Of a stretch of 20,115 nucleotides of DNA, positions 7,886-14,903 are shown piece by piece. The DNA lies in the IMG/VR virus record IMGVR_UViG_3300023171_000045, positions 1-20,115 of that record; one strand, written 5' to 3'. Origin of the DNA: a virus. Position 1 is the stretch's first letter; each line of letters starts with the position of its first letter. The notes under the pieces are model-generated. The model ran no database searches, had not been told where the DNA came from, and saw only the letters and a program-made list of their open reading frames with translations. Both the position numbers and the translations under genes were made by a program.

Positions 7886-7919
7886 CTTCCACCCAGGGGT
7901 CCGCAATCCCGCCTGGAAG
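7886..7919 (+). promoter_or_regulatory. Possible hairpin covering the major tail protein ribosome site
   Basis: CTTCCA (7886-7891) can pair with TGGAAG (7914-7919). The second arm overlaps GGAAGGGG (7915-7922), the ribosome site for the ATG at 7931. The stem is only 6 bp with a 22-nt loop, so this is a weak candidate for translational control of a highly expressed tail gene. Confidence 0.25.
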
Positions 7920-7930
7920 GGGCACAACAC

Positions 7931-8512
7931 ATGGTTACCAAGGCATCGAATGTCGTTGTCGGTAAACCGCTCGTTTCGGGCGGACTGCTGGTAGCGCCCG
8001 TAGGAACAGCAGTTCCCACGAACGAGACCACCGCTCTGAACGCTGCGTTCAACGCGGTCGGTTACATCACGGAGGACGGATTCACCCGCTCCGAGACTCG
8101 AGACACGGAGAACCGGAAGGCGTGGGGTGGCGACATCATCGCCGTCCTCGACCGGGGCACTGAAGTCACCATCATGGTGGGTCTCGCCGAGTACCTTTCT
8201 GAGCTCACCCTCGGCCTGATCTATGGCGACGCCAACGTGACGGTCACGCCCGCTTCGGGTTCGGCAGGCAAGAAGGTTGCCGTGAAGGTCACCGCCGAAC
8301 CGTCCCCTCACAAGACGTGGGTGGTGGAGATGCTGCGCGGCGGCAAGAAGGGCCGACTGGTGATCCCGGACGTGCAGATCACCGAGCGCGAAGACATCAC
8401 CTACTCCGATGAAGATATCTCCGCCCGGGGAGTCACTGCGGTCTGCTTCCCCGATGCGGCTGGTGTCTTCATCTACGAGTACTGGGACGACGGCGTAACT
8501 GTCGCGGCCTAG
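7931..8512 (+). CDS. Major tail (tube) protein
   Basis: 193-aa subunit of the tail tube. It lies between tail terminator and chaperones and is flanked by structured untranslated regions, as is usual for this abundant protein. The start MVTKASNVVVGKPLVSGGLL is followed by GYITEDGFTRSETRDTENRK and AWGGD, then strands such as TEVTIMVGLAEYLSELTLGL; this G(Y)ITEDG...ETRD...AWGGD pattern is common in siphophage tube proteins of actinophages. A C-terminal strand pair FIYEYWDDGVTVAA closes the fold. ATG 7931 is supported by GGAAGGGG at 7915-7922. No Ig-like C-terminal addition is present. Confidence 0.92.
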   Translation: MVTKASNVVVGKPLVSGGLLVAPVGTAVPTNETTALNAAFNAVGYITEDGFTRSETRDTENRKAWGGDIIAVLDRGTEVTIMVGLAEYLSELTLGLIYGDANVTVTPASGSAGKKVAVKVTAEPSPHKTWVVEMLRGGKKGRLVIPDVQITEREDITYSDEDISARGVTAVCFPDAAGVFIYEYWDDGVTVAA

Positions 8513-8521
8513 CCACATGCC

Positions 8522-8562
8522 GGGGCGGGTGTTTCGTCGTGCGGACCCCTGACGCCCGCCCC
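8522..8562 (+). other. GC-rich hairpin after the major tail gene
   Basis: GGGGCGGGTG (8522-8531) pairs with CGCCCGCCCC (8553-8562) over 10 bp, with one G-U pair and a 21-nt loop. It begins 9 nt after the tail-protein stop and has no T-run. Part of its loop, GTGCGGACC (8539-8547), is also complementary to GGTCCGCAC (8575-8583), so either a pseudoknot or a switch between two folds is possible. It probably limits transcription or protects the mRNA end, lowering chaperone expression relative to tube protein. Confidence 0.6.
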
Positions 8563-8601
8563 AACTAAACCGTTGGTCCGCACACGAAATGGAGTCCGCA
8601 C

Positions 8602-8925
8602 ATGGCTGCACCTAAGAAACCACAGGACCACCTCTCGAAGGACGAGAAGACCGGTCCCGACCTGCCGTTCACGTTCGAACATGGTGGCAAAGAGTTCTCA
8701 CTCACCCCGCCGTCTGAGGTGATGACAGGTGGGTTTATTCGCAAGAACCGCCACCTCTCGACGGGTAACCAGTTCTGGCTCCTGATCGAGGCGTTGTCGG
8801 ATGAAGAGTCTCTCGCGGCCATCGACGAGATGACACAGCCGGAACTCAAGGCATTCCAGGTGGACTTCTACGAGCACCTTGGCGGCGTTGACCTGGGGGA
8901 ATCTCAGGCCTCAGCTACCTCCTAG
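8602..8925 (+). CDS. Tail assembly chaperone, short form (gpG-like)
   Basis: 107-aa unshifted product of the chaperone locus. It binds the tape measure and recruits tube protein during assembly, and is absent from the finished virion. The N-terminus is Lys-rich (MAAPKKPQDHLSKDEK), followed by FEHGGKEFSLTPPSEVMTGG and a helical part around FWLLIEALSDEESLAAIDEM, a layout typical of actinophage gpG proteins. ATG 8602 has GGAG at 8591-8594, 7 nt upstream. Near the end, GAC CTG GGG GAA contains the slippery run used for the longer form. The reading frame stops at TAG 8923-8925 if no shift occurs. Confidence 0.88.
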   Translation: MAAPKKPQDHLSKDEKTGPDLPFTFEHGGKEFSLTPPSEVMTGGFIRKNRHLSTGNQFWLLIEALSDEESLAAIDEMTQPELKAFQVDFYEHLGGVDLGESQASATS

Positions 8926-9281
8926 ACGGAGAGTACGCCGAGGCCATCGAATACACCCTCATCGAGCTCGGCTTGCGGGCGCGTTGGGTCGGCACCCCAA
9001 TGCTGTCCTGGCGCGACCTTTACGTGATCATCAAGCACTCTCCCCACGCATCCGCGTTCCGACGTGCGGTGCGAGGTGAGGCGGCGGATTACGGCACCAC
9101 CGAATACCTGCTGGTCGCAATGCTGAATGGCATCCGCACTCTCTCGTACCAAATGGATGGGCGAAAGAAGAAACCGGATCTCGAGTTCTTCTACCCGCCT
9201 GGTGTCGCCGATCCAAAGAAGATCGCCCGCGCCGATGTCATGTCCATCGAAGAAATGAACCAGCACCTCGGCTGGGCCTGA
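8602..9281 (+). CDS. Tail assembly chaperone, long form by -1 frameshift (gpGT-like)
   Basis: A -1 shift at GGGGGAA (8895-8901) joins 99 codons of the short chaperone to the frame that is open from 8892 to 9281. After the Gly codon at 8896-8898 reading resumes at 8898 as GGA ATC TCA. The fusion is about 226 aa. The downstream part begins GLSYLLDGEYAEAIEYTLIE, with LSWRDLYVIIKHSP further on, the usual second half of actinophage G-T chaperones. This downstream frame lacks a credible own start: the first ATG is at 9000, well inside conserved sequence, and a TTG at 8973 has no ribosome site. A stem-loop lies 5 nt beyond the slippery site. Frequency of shifting cannot be told. Confidence 0.85.
8895..8945 (+). 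promoter_or_regulatory. Programmed -1 frameshift element: GGGGGAA plus stem-loop
   Basis: The run GGGGGAA is at 8895-8901. Five nt later GGCCTC (8907-8912) can pair with GAGGCC (8940-8945). Inside it TACCTCC (8916-8922) can pair with GGAGaGTA (8928-8935) with one bulged A and loop TAGAC. P-site tRNA-Gly on GGG re-pairs perfectly after a one-base slip, whereas the A-site GAA would meet GGA, so slippage before A-site filling is more plausible than a tandem slip. The short-frame stop lies inside the inner loop. Confidence 0.75.
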
Positions 9282-9300
9282 CATTTGAGGCGGTGGGTTC

Positions 9301-11217
9301 ATGGCCGGTGAAGGCGCAAAACTCGCAACCGGTTGGCTTGAGCTCACCGTCTCAACTAAGGGCGCGCAGAAGTCCATGACGGACGCGCTTATCCCCGGCG
9401 CGACAGCCACTGGAAACCGCGCCGGTGGGCTCCTTGGCGGGGGCCTACTCAGCGGGGCTAAGGGCGCAATCGCTCCTATCGCAGGCCTTGTTGCTGCGGC
9501 GTTCGCCACCGGTGTGATCGTGGACTGGGGGCAGGCTCAGGTCAAATCGCTGGCGCGCATCGAGACGATCAACACCCAGACCGCGACCGCGATCAAGTCG
9601 ACCGGTGGTGCAGCCGGAGTTACTGCCGAGCATGTTGAGGATCTGGCCGGGCGGCTCGAGAACCTGACGGCGACTGAAGCGGAGTCGATCCAGAAGGGCG
9701 CAAACCTCCTTCTGACTTTCAAGAACATCCGCAATGAGGCCGGCGAAGGCAACGATATCTTCGACCAGACCACGGTCGCCATGGTTGACATGGCCCGGGC
9801 CATGGGCACGGACGCCGAGGGCGGCGCGATCCAGCTTGGAAAAGCTCTCAACGACCCGATCAAGGGCATCGCTGCACTGGCTCGAGTCGGCATCACATTC
9901 ACAGAGGACCAGAAAGACCTGATCGCTACGCTGGTTGAGTCCGGCGAAGTGATGGAAGCCCAAAAGATCATTCTTGCGGAACTGAACTCGCAGTTTGGGG
10001 GCTCGGCACAGGCTTACGCGCAGACCTACGCCGGTAAAGTCGATCTCCTCGGGCACGCCTGGGGGACCTTCGGGGAGACCATCTTCCAGCAGGTCATGCC
10101 CGCGCTCGGGGCCCTCGCGGACTTCGGTACAGACAGCATCAATTGGCTCACCGAGTCACCGCAGATGGCAGAGTTCACGACCGGGATTCAGGGTCGGGTC
10201 GATCTGCTGCTGTATGCACTGCAGCAGATCCGCGACTCAGCTGATGGTTTCACGTTCGAGAACGTGCGCACCCAAATGGAGAACGCATTCCCCGGGCTGG
10301 AGGGCGTGTTCGACGTTCTTGCGGAGCTTGCCCCGCAGATGCCAGCGCTGCAGGACGCCCTTGTAGAAGTCGGCAAAGCCCTTGTTCCGGTCCTGCCCGC
10401 GCTGACGAAGATCGCTGTAGATGTTCTGCCGCTCCTGCCAGTCCTGCTCCCGGTCATTGTGGCCGGTTTGCAGCTGCTCTCTGATCTCCTTGTCGGGATC
10501 GGCCCGAAGTTCGAGAACGGAGCTTCGCAGTGGGAGGCCTCGTTCGCCCGGTGGGGCAACGGGCTCAACCAGATCATCAACTTCTTCAACGGTGTTGGAG
10601 CAGCATTCTCTAACGGCGGGCAGCAGCTCAACGATTTCTTCACCGGGCTTGGTGCTTCCTTCGAAAATGGGTGGCAGCAGATCGCCGGGTTCGGCCAGAA
10701 GGTCGGCGAGTTCTTCACTTCTCTGCCTGCCCAGATCATCGCCGCGCTGGGCAGCCTGGGCGGACTGCTGATCCAGTCCGGTCGCGACCTGATCGCTGGG
10801 TTCATTGCTGGCATCGGGAGCATGGCCGGGGACGTGGCTTCCGCGGTCGGCGGTGTGATGGGCAACGTCCTTGACTTCTTCCCCCACAGTCCCGCAAAGA
10901 CAGGCCCGCTGTCGGGCTCCGGATGGACCGACATCTTGACTTCGGGTGGGGCTCTGGGCGACCAGTACGCCGAGGGAATCCTTCGCTCTCAGGGCAAGGT
11001 GCAGTCGGCTATGACGCAGCTGACTAGCGGCGTACCCGTCCCCTCGCGTTTCGTGGCTGGCGATTCACGCCAGTACGCAACCGCACCCGGATCGGCAGGT
11101 GCGGCGGCTGGGCGGTCATTCACGCAGAACATCTACGGCGCGCCGAATCAGCCGCCGGAGACGATCGCGCGGATTGCTGCGGATAGCGCGAACTTCGAAG
11201 AGAGGCTGGCCGGCTGA
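9301..11217 (+). CDS. Tape measure protein
   Basis: 638-aa protein that sets tail length and later leaves with the DNA. By the usual 0.15 nm per residue the tail would be about 95 nm. A Gly/Ala hydrophobic segment GGLLGGGLLSGAKGAIAPIA lies near 42-61 and continues to about 75. Residues about 80-260 hold a TP901/lambda-type tape-measure domain (GGAIQLGKALNDPIKGIAAL, ARVGITFTEDQ). A hydrophobic helical stretch spans about 350-400, then G(I/V/L)GxxFxNG repeats at 399-407, 431-439 and 449-457. LDFFPHSPAKTGPLSGSGW near the C-terminus is a common tape-measure end motif. ATG 9301 follows GGTGGG. The stop overlaps the Dit-like gene (TGATG). No peptidase or lysozyme domain is seen. Confidence 0.95.
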   Translation: MAGEGAKLATGWLELTVSTKGAQKSMTDALIPGATATGNRAGGLLGGGLLSGAKGAIAPIAGLVAAAFATGVIVDWGQAQVKSLARIETINTQTATAIKSTGGAAGVTAEHVEDLAGRLENLTATEAESIQKGANLLLTFKNIRNEAGEGNDIFDQTTVAMVDMARAMGTDAEGGAIQLGKALNDPIKGIAALARVGITFTEDQKDLIATLVESGEVMEAQKIILAELNSQFGGSAQAYAQTYAGKVDLLGHAWGTFGETIFQQVMPALGALADFGTDSINWLTESPQMAEFTTGIQGRVDLLLYALQQIRDSADGFTFENVRTQMENAFPGLEGVFDVLAELAPQMPALQDALVEVGKALVPVLPALTKIAVDVLPLLPVLLPVIVAGLQLLSDLLVGIGPKFENGASQWEASFARWGNGLNQIINFFNGVGAAFSNGGQQLNDFFTGLGASFENGWQQIAGFGQKVGEFFTSLPAQIIAALGSLGGLLIQSGRDLIAGFIAGIGSMAGDVASAVGGVMGNVLDFFPHSPAKTGPLSGSGWTDILTSGGALGDQYAEGILRSQGKVQSAMTQLTSGVPVPSRFVAGDSRQYATAPGSAGAAAGRSFTQNIYGAPNQPPETIARIAADSANFEERLAG

Positions 11218-11996
11218 TGGCAGACCTGCTGCTCAAACTCGGACCAGTCGAATTTCGGACTGCCCGCATCTTAGGGACGTCCGGGTTCTTCTTGGCCCCC
11301 GATGGTTACGAGGGGATCGAATCGGGTGCTGACATGCGCCGGGAAGACCTGGATCTTCCGGTTGCTCACGGGTCATACGCGCTGGGCGGGAAGCTAAGCG
11401 ACCGGGTGATCAGCCTTTCAGGCACGGCGGTTGCTGATTCCCCTGAGGCACTAGCGGCCATGGGGCGCACCTTCACGGCGCTCTTGGCTGATGGCGGGCG
11501 CGGTCTGCTGAAGATCGGCCAGAACGAGTTGAACCTGTGGACCGAGGTGGGCCTTGCCTCTCGGACGAAGTTCATCACCGATGGCCTTGACCTCAAGGCA
11601 GCTGACTTCCAGATCCAGTTCACGGCTGCGGACCCTCGCCTGTATGGGGACATCAACCGTTTCGGTCCTGTGCCAGTCGGTTCGATTTTGACGCTCTCGC
11701 ATCGGGGCACGTTCCCTGCATCCCCACGCTTCACGATCAACGGGGCGTCTGCTGGCGGCTACACGATCGGTGGCCCGGACGGCAAACAGTTCGTGGTCAC
11801 CCAGCCTCTCGTCGCAGGCATCCCGCATGTCGTGGATTTCCGCAACAAGCGTCTGTACGTGAACGGTGTGCGTGTTCTCGGTGGCGTCGGGAACGCGACG
11901 ACGTGGCTGGTGAACCCTGGTCTGCCGACAACGGTCGTGACGATCACGGGTGGTACGGCGACTATCGCGGCTTCGGTTTTGAACACCTACATTTAG
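11217..11996 (+). CDS. Distal tail protein (Dit-like)
   Basis: 259-aa protein directly after the tape measure, the place of Dit, which forms the hexameric hub at the tail tip. The N-terminal half has ESGADMRREDLDLPVAHGSY and later ADFQIQFTAADPRLYGD (about 131-147), typical of the ring-forming domain of Dit and of lambda gpM/siphophage tail-tip proteins. The C-terminal half, from SHRGTFPASPRFTING on, is a beta-sandwich galectin-like region with HVVDFRNKRLYVNGVRV. The ATG overlaps the tape-measure stop by one base. Function is inferred from position plus the two-domain pattern. Confidence 0.85.
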   Translation: MADLLLKLGPVEFRTARILGTSGFFLAPDGYEGIESGADMRREDLDLPVAHGSYALGGKLSDRVISLSGTAVADSPEALAAMGRTFTALLADGGRGLLKIGQNELNLWTEVGLASRTKFITDGLDLKAADFQIQFTAADPRLYGDINRFGPVPVGSILTLSHRGTFPASPRFTINGASAGGYTIGGPDGKQFVVTQPLVAGIPHVVDFRNKRLYVNGVRVLGGVGNATTWLVNPGLPTTVVTITGGTATIAASVLNTYI

Positions 11997-12004
11997 GGGC
12001 TCGC

Positions 12005-13081
12005 GTGTACTCGTTCTCGTTCACGGACACTCAGACGGGTGAGACGCTTCTGAGTCTCGAAGAGGGCGAGATGCCTTCTGCTGGTTCGTTCGGTTCTCGT
12101 CTGAATGGGTTCGAGTCGGGGCAGCACACGTTCCAGCTTGGGGCGTCGGATCTGTCACGGTCGGATTGGCGTGAGCTCTCTGACCCGTGGCGTCGCACCA
12201 TTGACGTGGACTGGGATGGGGTGCCGGTTTTCTCGGGCCTGACGATGGGCTACAACTGGGACCGCAACACGGGTTCGTTGTCTATCGCGTCGGCGGAGGT
12301 GCGCACGATCCTTGCACGCCGCCACCTTTTCGGCATCGGCGGTTACGAGGCGGGCACGCGAGTCCTCAATTCGCGGTCTCTCCGCGGTCTGGTGTTGCAG
12401 CTGGTGTACCTGGCAACGCAGGGCGCATATTCGTCGGTGTGGGATCTGCCGTTCTACTTCCCCACCTTTGATGAGCTCGGCCCCCACGACCGGACTTACT
12501 GGAATTACCTGTTTGAGGATGCTGAACAGGCTATCTCTGAGGCGCAGGACACCGAGGGTGGCCCGGACGTGTACTTCAAACGCATCAAGACCGGCAACGT
12601 ACGCAGGTGGGAGGTGCAGGTTGGTGCGCCTCGTCTGGCTGGTCCGATGCGGGAGTTCATGCTGACCGGGGATGAGCCGAACGCTTTCAACGTGAAGGAA
12701 ACCGGTGACGGCACCCAGATGGTTACGGGTGTGTTCGCGATCGGTTCCGGTTCGGAGCAGGACATCCTCCACGGTGAGGCGGCAACGGTCGCTGTCCCTG
12801 GTGGTTACCCGTCGCTGGATGTAACCCGGCAGTATTCGAACATCGACAATGTCGCCCAGTTGGATGCGATGGCGCGGTCTGAACGTGACGTGTTCAAGTC
12901 GCCGACAGCTCAGTTGTCGTTCGACACGTTGGCGGGCGAGTTCTTCCCCGGTGGGCAGCCTGGTTCAACTGTGCGGGCTTGGTCGGACGGTGACTTGTTC
13001 ATCCCGGATGGGTGGCAGCAGAAGTACTGCATTGGGGTGCGTGGCGACATGAGCGAGATCATCAGTTTGGACGTGCAATGA
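12005..13081 (+). CDS. Tail-associated / baseplate hub protein (Tal-like minor tail protein)
   Basis: 358-aa protein second after the tape measure, where Tal or gp37-like hub proteins sit and form the tip below Dit. The N-terminus MYSFSFTDTQTGETLLSLEE and RRTIDVDWDGVPVFSGLTMG show the beta-rich hub domain. A middle helical part (TYWNYLFEDAEQAISEAQDT) and a later WEVQVGAPRLAG strand resemble siphophage Gp37-type tail proteins. The C-terminal third has VARQYSN-like and ARSERDVF helices ending in WQQKYCIGVRGDMSEIISLD. No cell-wall hydrolase motif is seen. GTG 12005 is preceded by AGGGG at 11995-11999; the longer frame back to 11903 overlaps the Dit-like gene without support. ATGA couples it to the next gene. 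Confidence 0.85.
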   Translation: MYSFSFTDTQTGETLLSLEEGEMPSAGSFGSRLNGFESGQHTFQLGASDLSRSDWRELSDPWRRTIDVDWDGVPVFSGLTMGYNWDRNTGSLSIASAEVRTILARRHLFGIGGYEAGTRVLNSRSLRGLVLQLVYLATQGAYSSVWDLPFYFPTFDELGPHDRTYWNYLFEDAEQAISEAQDTEGGPDVYFKRIKTGNVRRWEVQVGAPRLAGPMREFMLTGDEPNAFNVKETGDGTQMVTGVFAIGSGSEQDILHGEAATVAVPGGYPSLDVTRQYSNIDNVAQLDAMARSERDVFKSPTAQLSFDTLAGEFFPGGQPGSTVRAWSDGDLFIPDGWQQKYCIGVRGDMSEIISLDVQ

Positions 13082-14004
13082 GAATCGACAACCTGCGCGA
13101 CTCCCAGGCGGTGCGCACACGCAAACAGGTCAAGGCTTTGGGGACGCGGGCACCTATCGGGGACTCATCAATAACAACCCCGGGCAAACGGCTGCGGGTC
13201 GGGTCTGTAGGTGCCGGCGGCTATCTCGAGGCGGGGGGGCGTCTTTATTGGCAGGGGCCAGTTGAGTTCGTTGGAGAAGTACTGCTAGACGGCAGCGTAA
13301 CGATCACCTTGACGCTTGACGTGACCGGTGATGCCCGTTTCGGTGCAAACACCGAAATCGAGGGGAACCTTGACGTTTCGGCGGAGACAATCCTTCGCGG
13401 CTTGACTACGCTTCAGAACGACCTCCAGGTGGATGCTGGTGGTTCGATCAAGGTTGGTACCGGCCTGACGATTACGCCTGGCGGTTCTTACGGGGGCGAG
13501 ATCGTCGCAGGCGGCGTTGGCGTCCTCCACCTCGTCGCGGCTAACGTTCTTGCGAGCGAGTACATCTCAGCGGATGGCTTGTCCATTGGAGCGCTTGGGG
13601 CCACGATCCTCGGTGACTTCACCGTGTTCGGCGCGAAGTCTTTCGGCATCGAACACCCCGCCAAGCCTGGAGTGCTCCTCCGCCATTCGGCCACCGAGTC
13701 TCCAGTGTCGGGCACTGAGTATGTTGGCTCCGATCTCTTCGGCGAAGACGGCCGGTGCCTCATTGCTCTCCCTGACTACTTCGAGAGCCTGAACAAGCCC
13801 GACAACCGATTCGTGTTCATCACGCCGATCGGGCAACCTTTCGCAACGGGAGCCGAGCCGGTACAAAACGGCTCCTTCGTTGCCTACGGCGAACCTGGCC
13901 GGTCATTTTCTTGGCTGGTCAAAGCTGAGCGTGTTGGCGGCGATTTCGACGTCGAATCGCCTATGCCCGAACGGCCTGTTCAGGAATCGAACTCCGGGCA
14001 GTAG
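13078..14004 (+). CDS. Minor tail protein with beta-repeat shaft and fibre-type C-terminal module
   Basis: 308-aa protein. After a basic N-terminus (RTRKQVKALGTRAP), residues about 36-182 form short hydrophobic strands with Gly turns (VTGDARFGANTEIEGNLDVS, LQVDAGGSIKVGTGLTITPG), suggesting a trimeric beta-helix-like shaft. Residues about 187-294 match a module seen at the end of tail-fibre and some non-phage surface proteins: KSFGIEHPAKPG, LLRHSATESPVSGTEYVG, CLIALPDYFESLN, FITPIGQP and GEPGRSFSWLVKAERVGGDF. It probably trimerises or contacts the host surface. ATG 13078 overlaps the upstream stop (ATGA). Its last 25 nt overlap the end of the oppositely oriented lipoprotein gene. Confidence 0.82.
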   Translation: MRIDNLRDSQAVRTRKQVKALGTRAPIGDSSITTPGKRLRVGSVGAGGYLEAGGRLYWQGPVEFVGEVLLDGSVTITLTLDVTGDARFGANTEIEGNLDVSAETILRGLTTLQNDLQVDAGGSIKVGTGLTITPGGSYGGEIVAGGVGVLHLVAANVLASEYISADGLSIGALGATILGDFTVFGAKSFGIEHPAKPGVLLRHSATESPVSGTEYVGSDLFGEDGRCLIALPDYFESLNKPDNRFVFITPIGQPFATGAEPVQNGSFVAYGEPGRSFSWLVKAERVGGDFDVESPMPERPVQESNSGQ

Positions 14005-14399
14005 ATCTTCGCAGCCCATGTTGCGATGGCGAGGCTGTTACGGAAGTAGCCGGTTGCTTCGTCAACCTGTTCGCCTTCGATGACTCGGATATCGAGCTTG
14101 GTCTGGCCCTGTCGGTAGTAGTCGCAAGCCAACTGGCCCGCAGCTACAAGCTGCTCGTCGGTGTAGCTCTCGAGGTTTAGGCCTCGCTCGCGGACCGCGG
14201 CAACGTACTCCGCGCTTCCGGCTACTGCCGGCGCTGCGGTTGGGGCCTCGAGAGGCGCTGCGACCGGTTCGGGTGTCTCGACGGGCGCAACGGCCTCGGG
14301 CGTCACGGTCACGGTTTCGACCGGCGCAGGTTCGGCGCTTGTGCACCCGGTGAGCAGCAGTGCCCCCGCGATCGCCGCGGCGACCCCCAGTTTCTTCAT
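13980..14399 (-). CDS. Lipoprotein with DUF732-like C-terminal region (phage moron)
   Basis: 139-aa protein, the only gene on the - strand. MKK, a hydrophobic stretch and LTGC with Cys 19 form a clear type II signal peptide. About 40 residues rich in Pro, Ala, Val and Glu follow as a wall-spanning linker, then a small helical domain (about 62-139) with AEYVAAVRERGLNLESYT, ACDYYRQG (Cys 92) and AAKIYCPEF (Cys 134). Two Cys with YCP near the end recall DUF732 secreted actinobacterial proteins. It should sit on the outer face of the membrane. The start at 14399 gives the best signal peptide; 14411 adds MIRG. Neither has a good ribosome site. Orientation opposite to all neighbours suggests separate expression, perhaps in lysogeny. 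Superinfection exclusion is a hypothesis only. Confidence 0.85.
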   Translation of the reverse strand: MKKLGVAAAIAGALLLTGCTSAEPAPVETVTVTPEAVAPVETPEPVAAPLEAPTAAPAVAGSAEYVAAVRERGLNLESYTDEQLVAAGQLACDYYRQGQTKLDIRVIEGEQVDEATGYFRNSLAIATWAAKIYCPEFDS

Positions 14400-14412
14400 G
14401 CCCCGAATCATA

Positions 14413-14428
14413 CGGCTGAACGCAGCCG
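14413..14428 (-). promoter_or_regulatory. Perfect 6-bp hairpin ahead of the lipoprotein gene
   Basis: CGGCTG (14413-14418) and CAGCCG (14423-14428) flank AACG. It lies immediately before the upper candidate start of the lipoprotein gene on the - strand, and between that start and the candidate -10. It may act as an operator or leader hairpin. There is no T-run on either strand next to it. Confidence 0.35.
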
Positions 14429-14460
14429 ATTAATAGAGCTTCTTGGAGGCGTGATGGCAA
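14429..14460 (-). promoter_or_regulatory. Weak candidate promoter for the lipoprotein gene
   Basis: Read on the - strand, TTGCCA (14460 to 14455) resembles a -35 box (5 of 6 to TTGACA) and TATTAAT (14435 to 14429) an AT-rich -10, with 19 bp between, longer than ideal. AT-rich sequence is rare in this window, which makes it stand out. It overlaps the ribosome site of the + strand gene at 14454, so the two directions would interfere. Confidence 0.25.
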
Positions 14461-14903
14461 CGGTCACATTCAACCTGGCGCAGATCACAGGCTCACCACT
14501 CACCGGTCTAGAACCACGGGTGTACGTGCTGTTGCCGCACAACGTTGCGTACCAGAGCTCTGTGGTCGTAACGCGACCAGCGCCTGTGACTCCTGATTCG
14601 TTCGGTAACGGTTCGGTGAGCCTCATACCGCAGGCGTACATGCGCGGGACTGGTGGAAGCCTGCGGGTGCCGAATTACCGGTTCAAGGTCGAATGGTTGG
14701 ACTCTTCCGGTCAGCCTGGCGTGCCCGAGTATCCGGACTTTGAGTTCCGTGTCCCTCCTGAGGGTGGGGCGCTTGAGGACATGATCGTCACCCGCCCGTC
14801 CGCGTTTGAGACGTGGATCGGGACAACGCCACCTCCTGAGCTTGGCAGTTACCTGTGGTGGTTCAACCCGGTCACCGGGAACTTCTTCGAATGGAGCGAC
14901 TGA
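14454..14903 (+). CDS. Small beta-rich minor tail protein
   Basis: 149-aa protein with no recognised catalytic motif. It alternates strands and turns: ATVTFNLAQITGSPLTGLEP, VYVLLPHNVAYQSSVVVTRP, GSVSLIPQAYMRG, YRFKVEWLDSSGQP and EFRVPPEGG, ending with an aromatic patch LWWFNPVTGNFFEWSD. It looks like a baseplate or fibre-adaptor Ig/jelly-roll protein. GGAGG at 14445-14449 lies 4 nt before ATG 14454; a GTG at 14451 is the alternative. The stop TGA overlaps the next ATG (TGATG), so the SGNH protein downstream is probably made together with it. Position next to fibre genes supports a tail-tip role. Confidence 0.75.
   Translation: MATVTFNLAQITGSPLTGLEPRVYVLLPHNVAYQSSVVVTRPAPVTPDSFGNGSVSLIPQAYMRGTGGSLRVPNYRFKVEWLDSSGQPGVPEYPDFEFRVPPEGGALEDMIVTRPSAFETWIGTTPPPELGSYLWWFNPVTGNFFEWSD

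Noticed and set aside
8973-9281. Second tail chaperone as an independent gene from TTG 8973
   Set aside because: No ribosome site, and conserved chaperone sequence (GEYAEAIEY) lies upstream of this codon in the same frame, which fits a frameshift fusion instead.
9301-11217. Cell-wall hydrolase domain within the tape measure
   Set aside because: No lysozyme, NlpC/P60 or M23 motif could be found in the translation.
13975-14010. Bidirectional terminator between the converging minor tail and lipoprotein genes
   Set aside because: Only a 4-bp CCTG/CAGG pairing with a 2-nt loop is visible and there is no T-run on either strand, so no terminator is supported.
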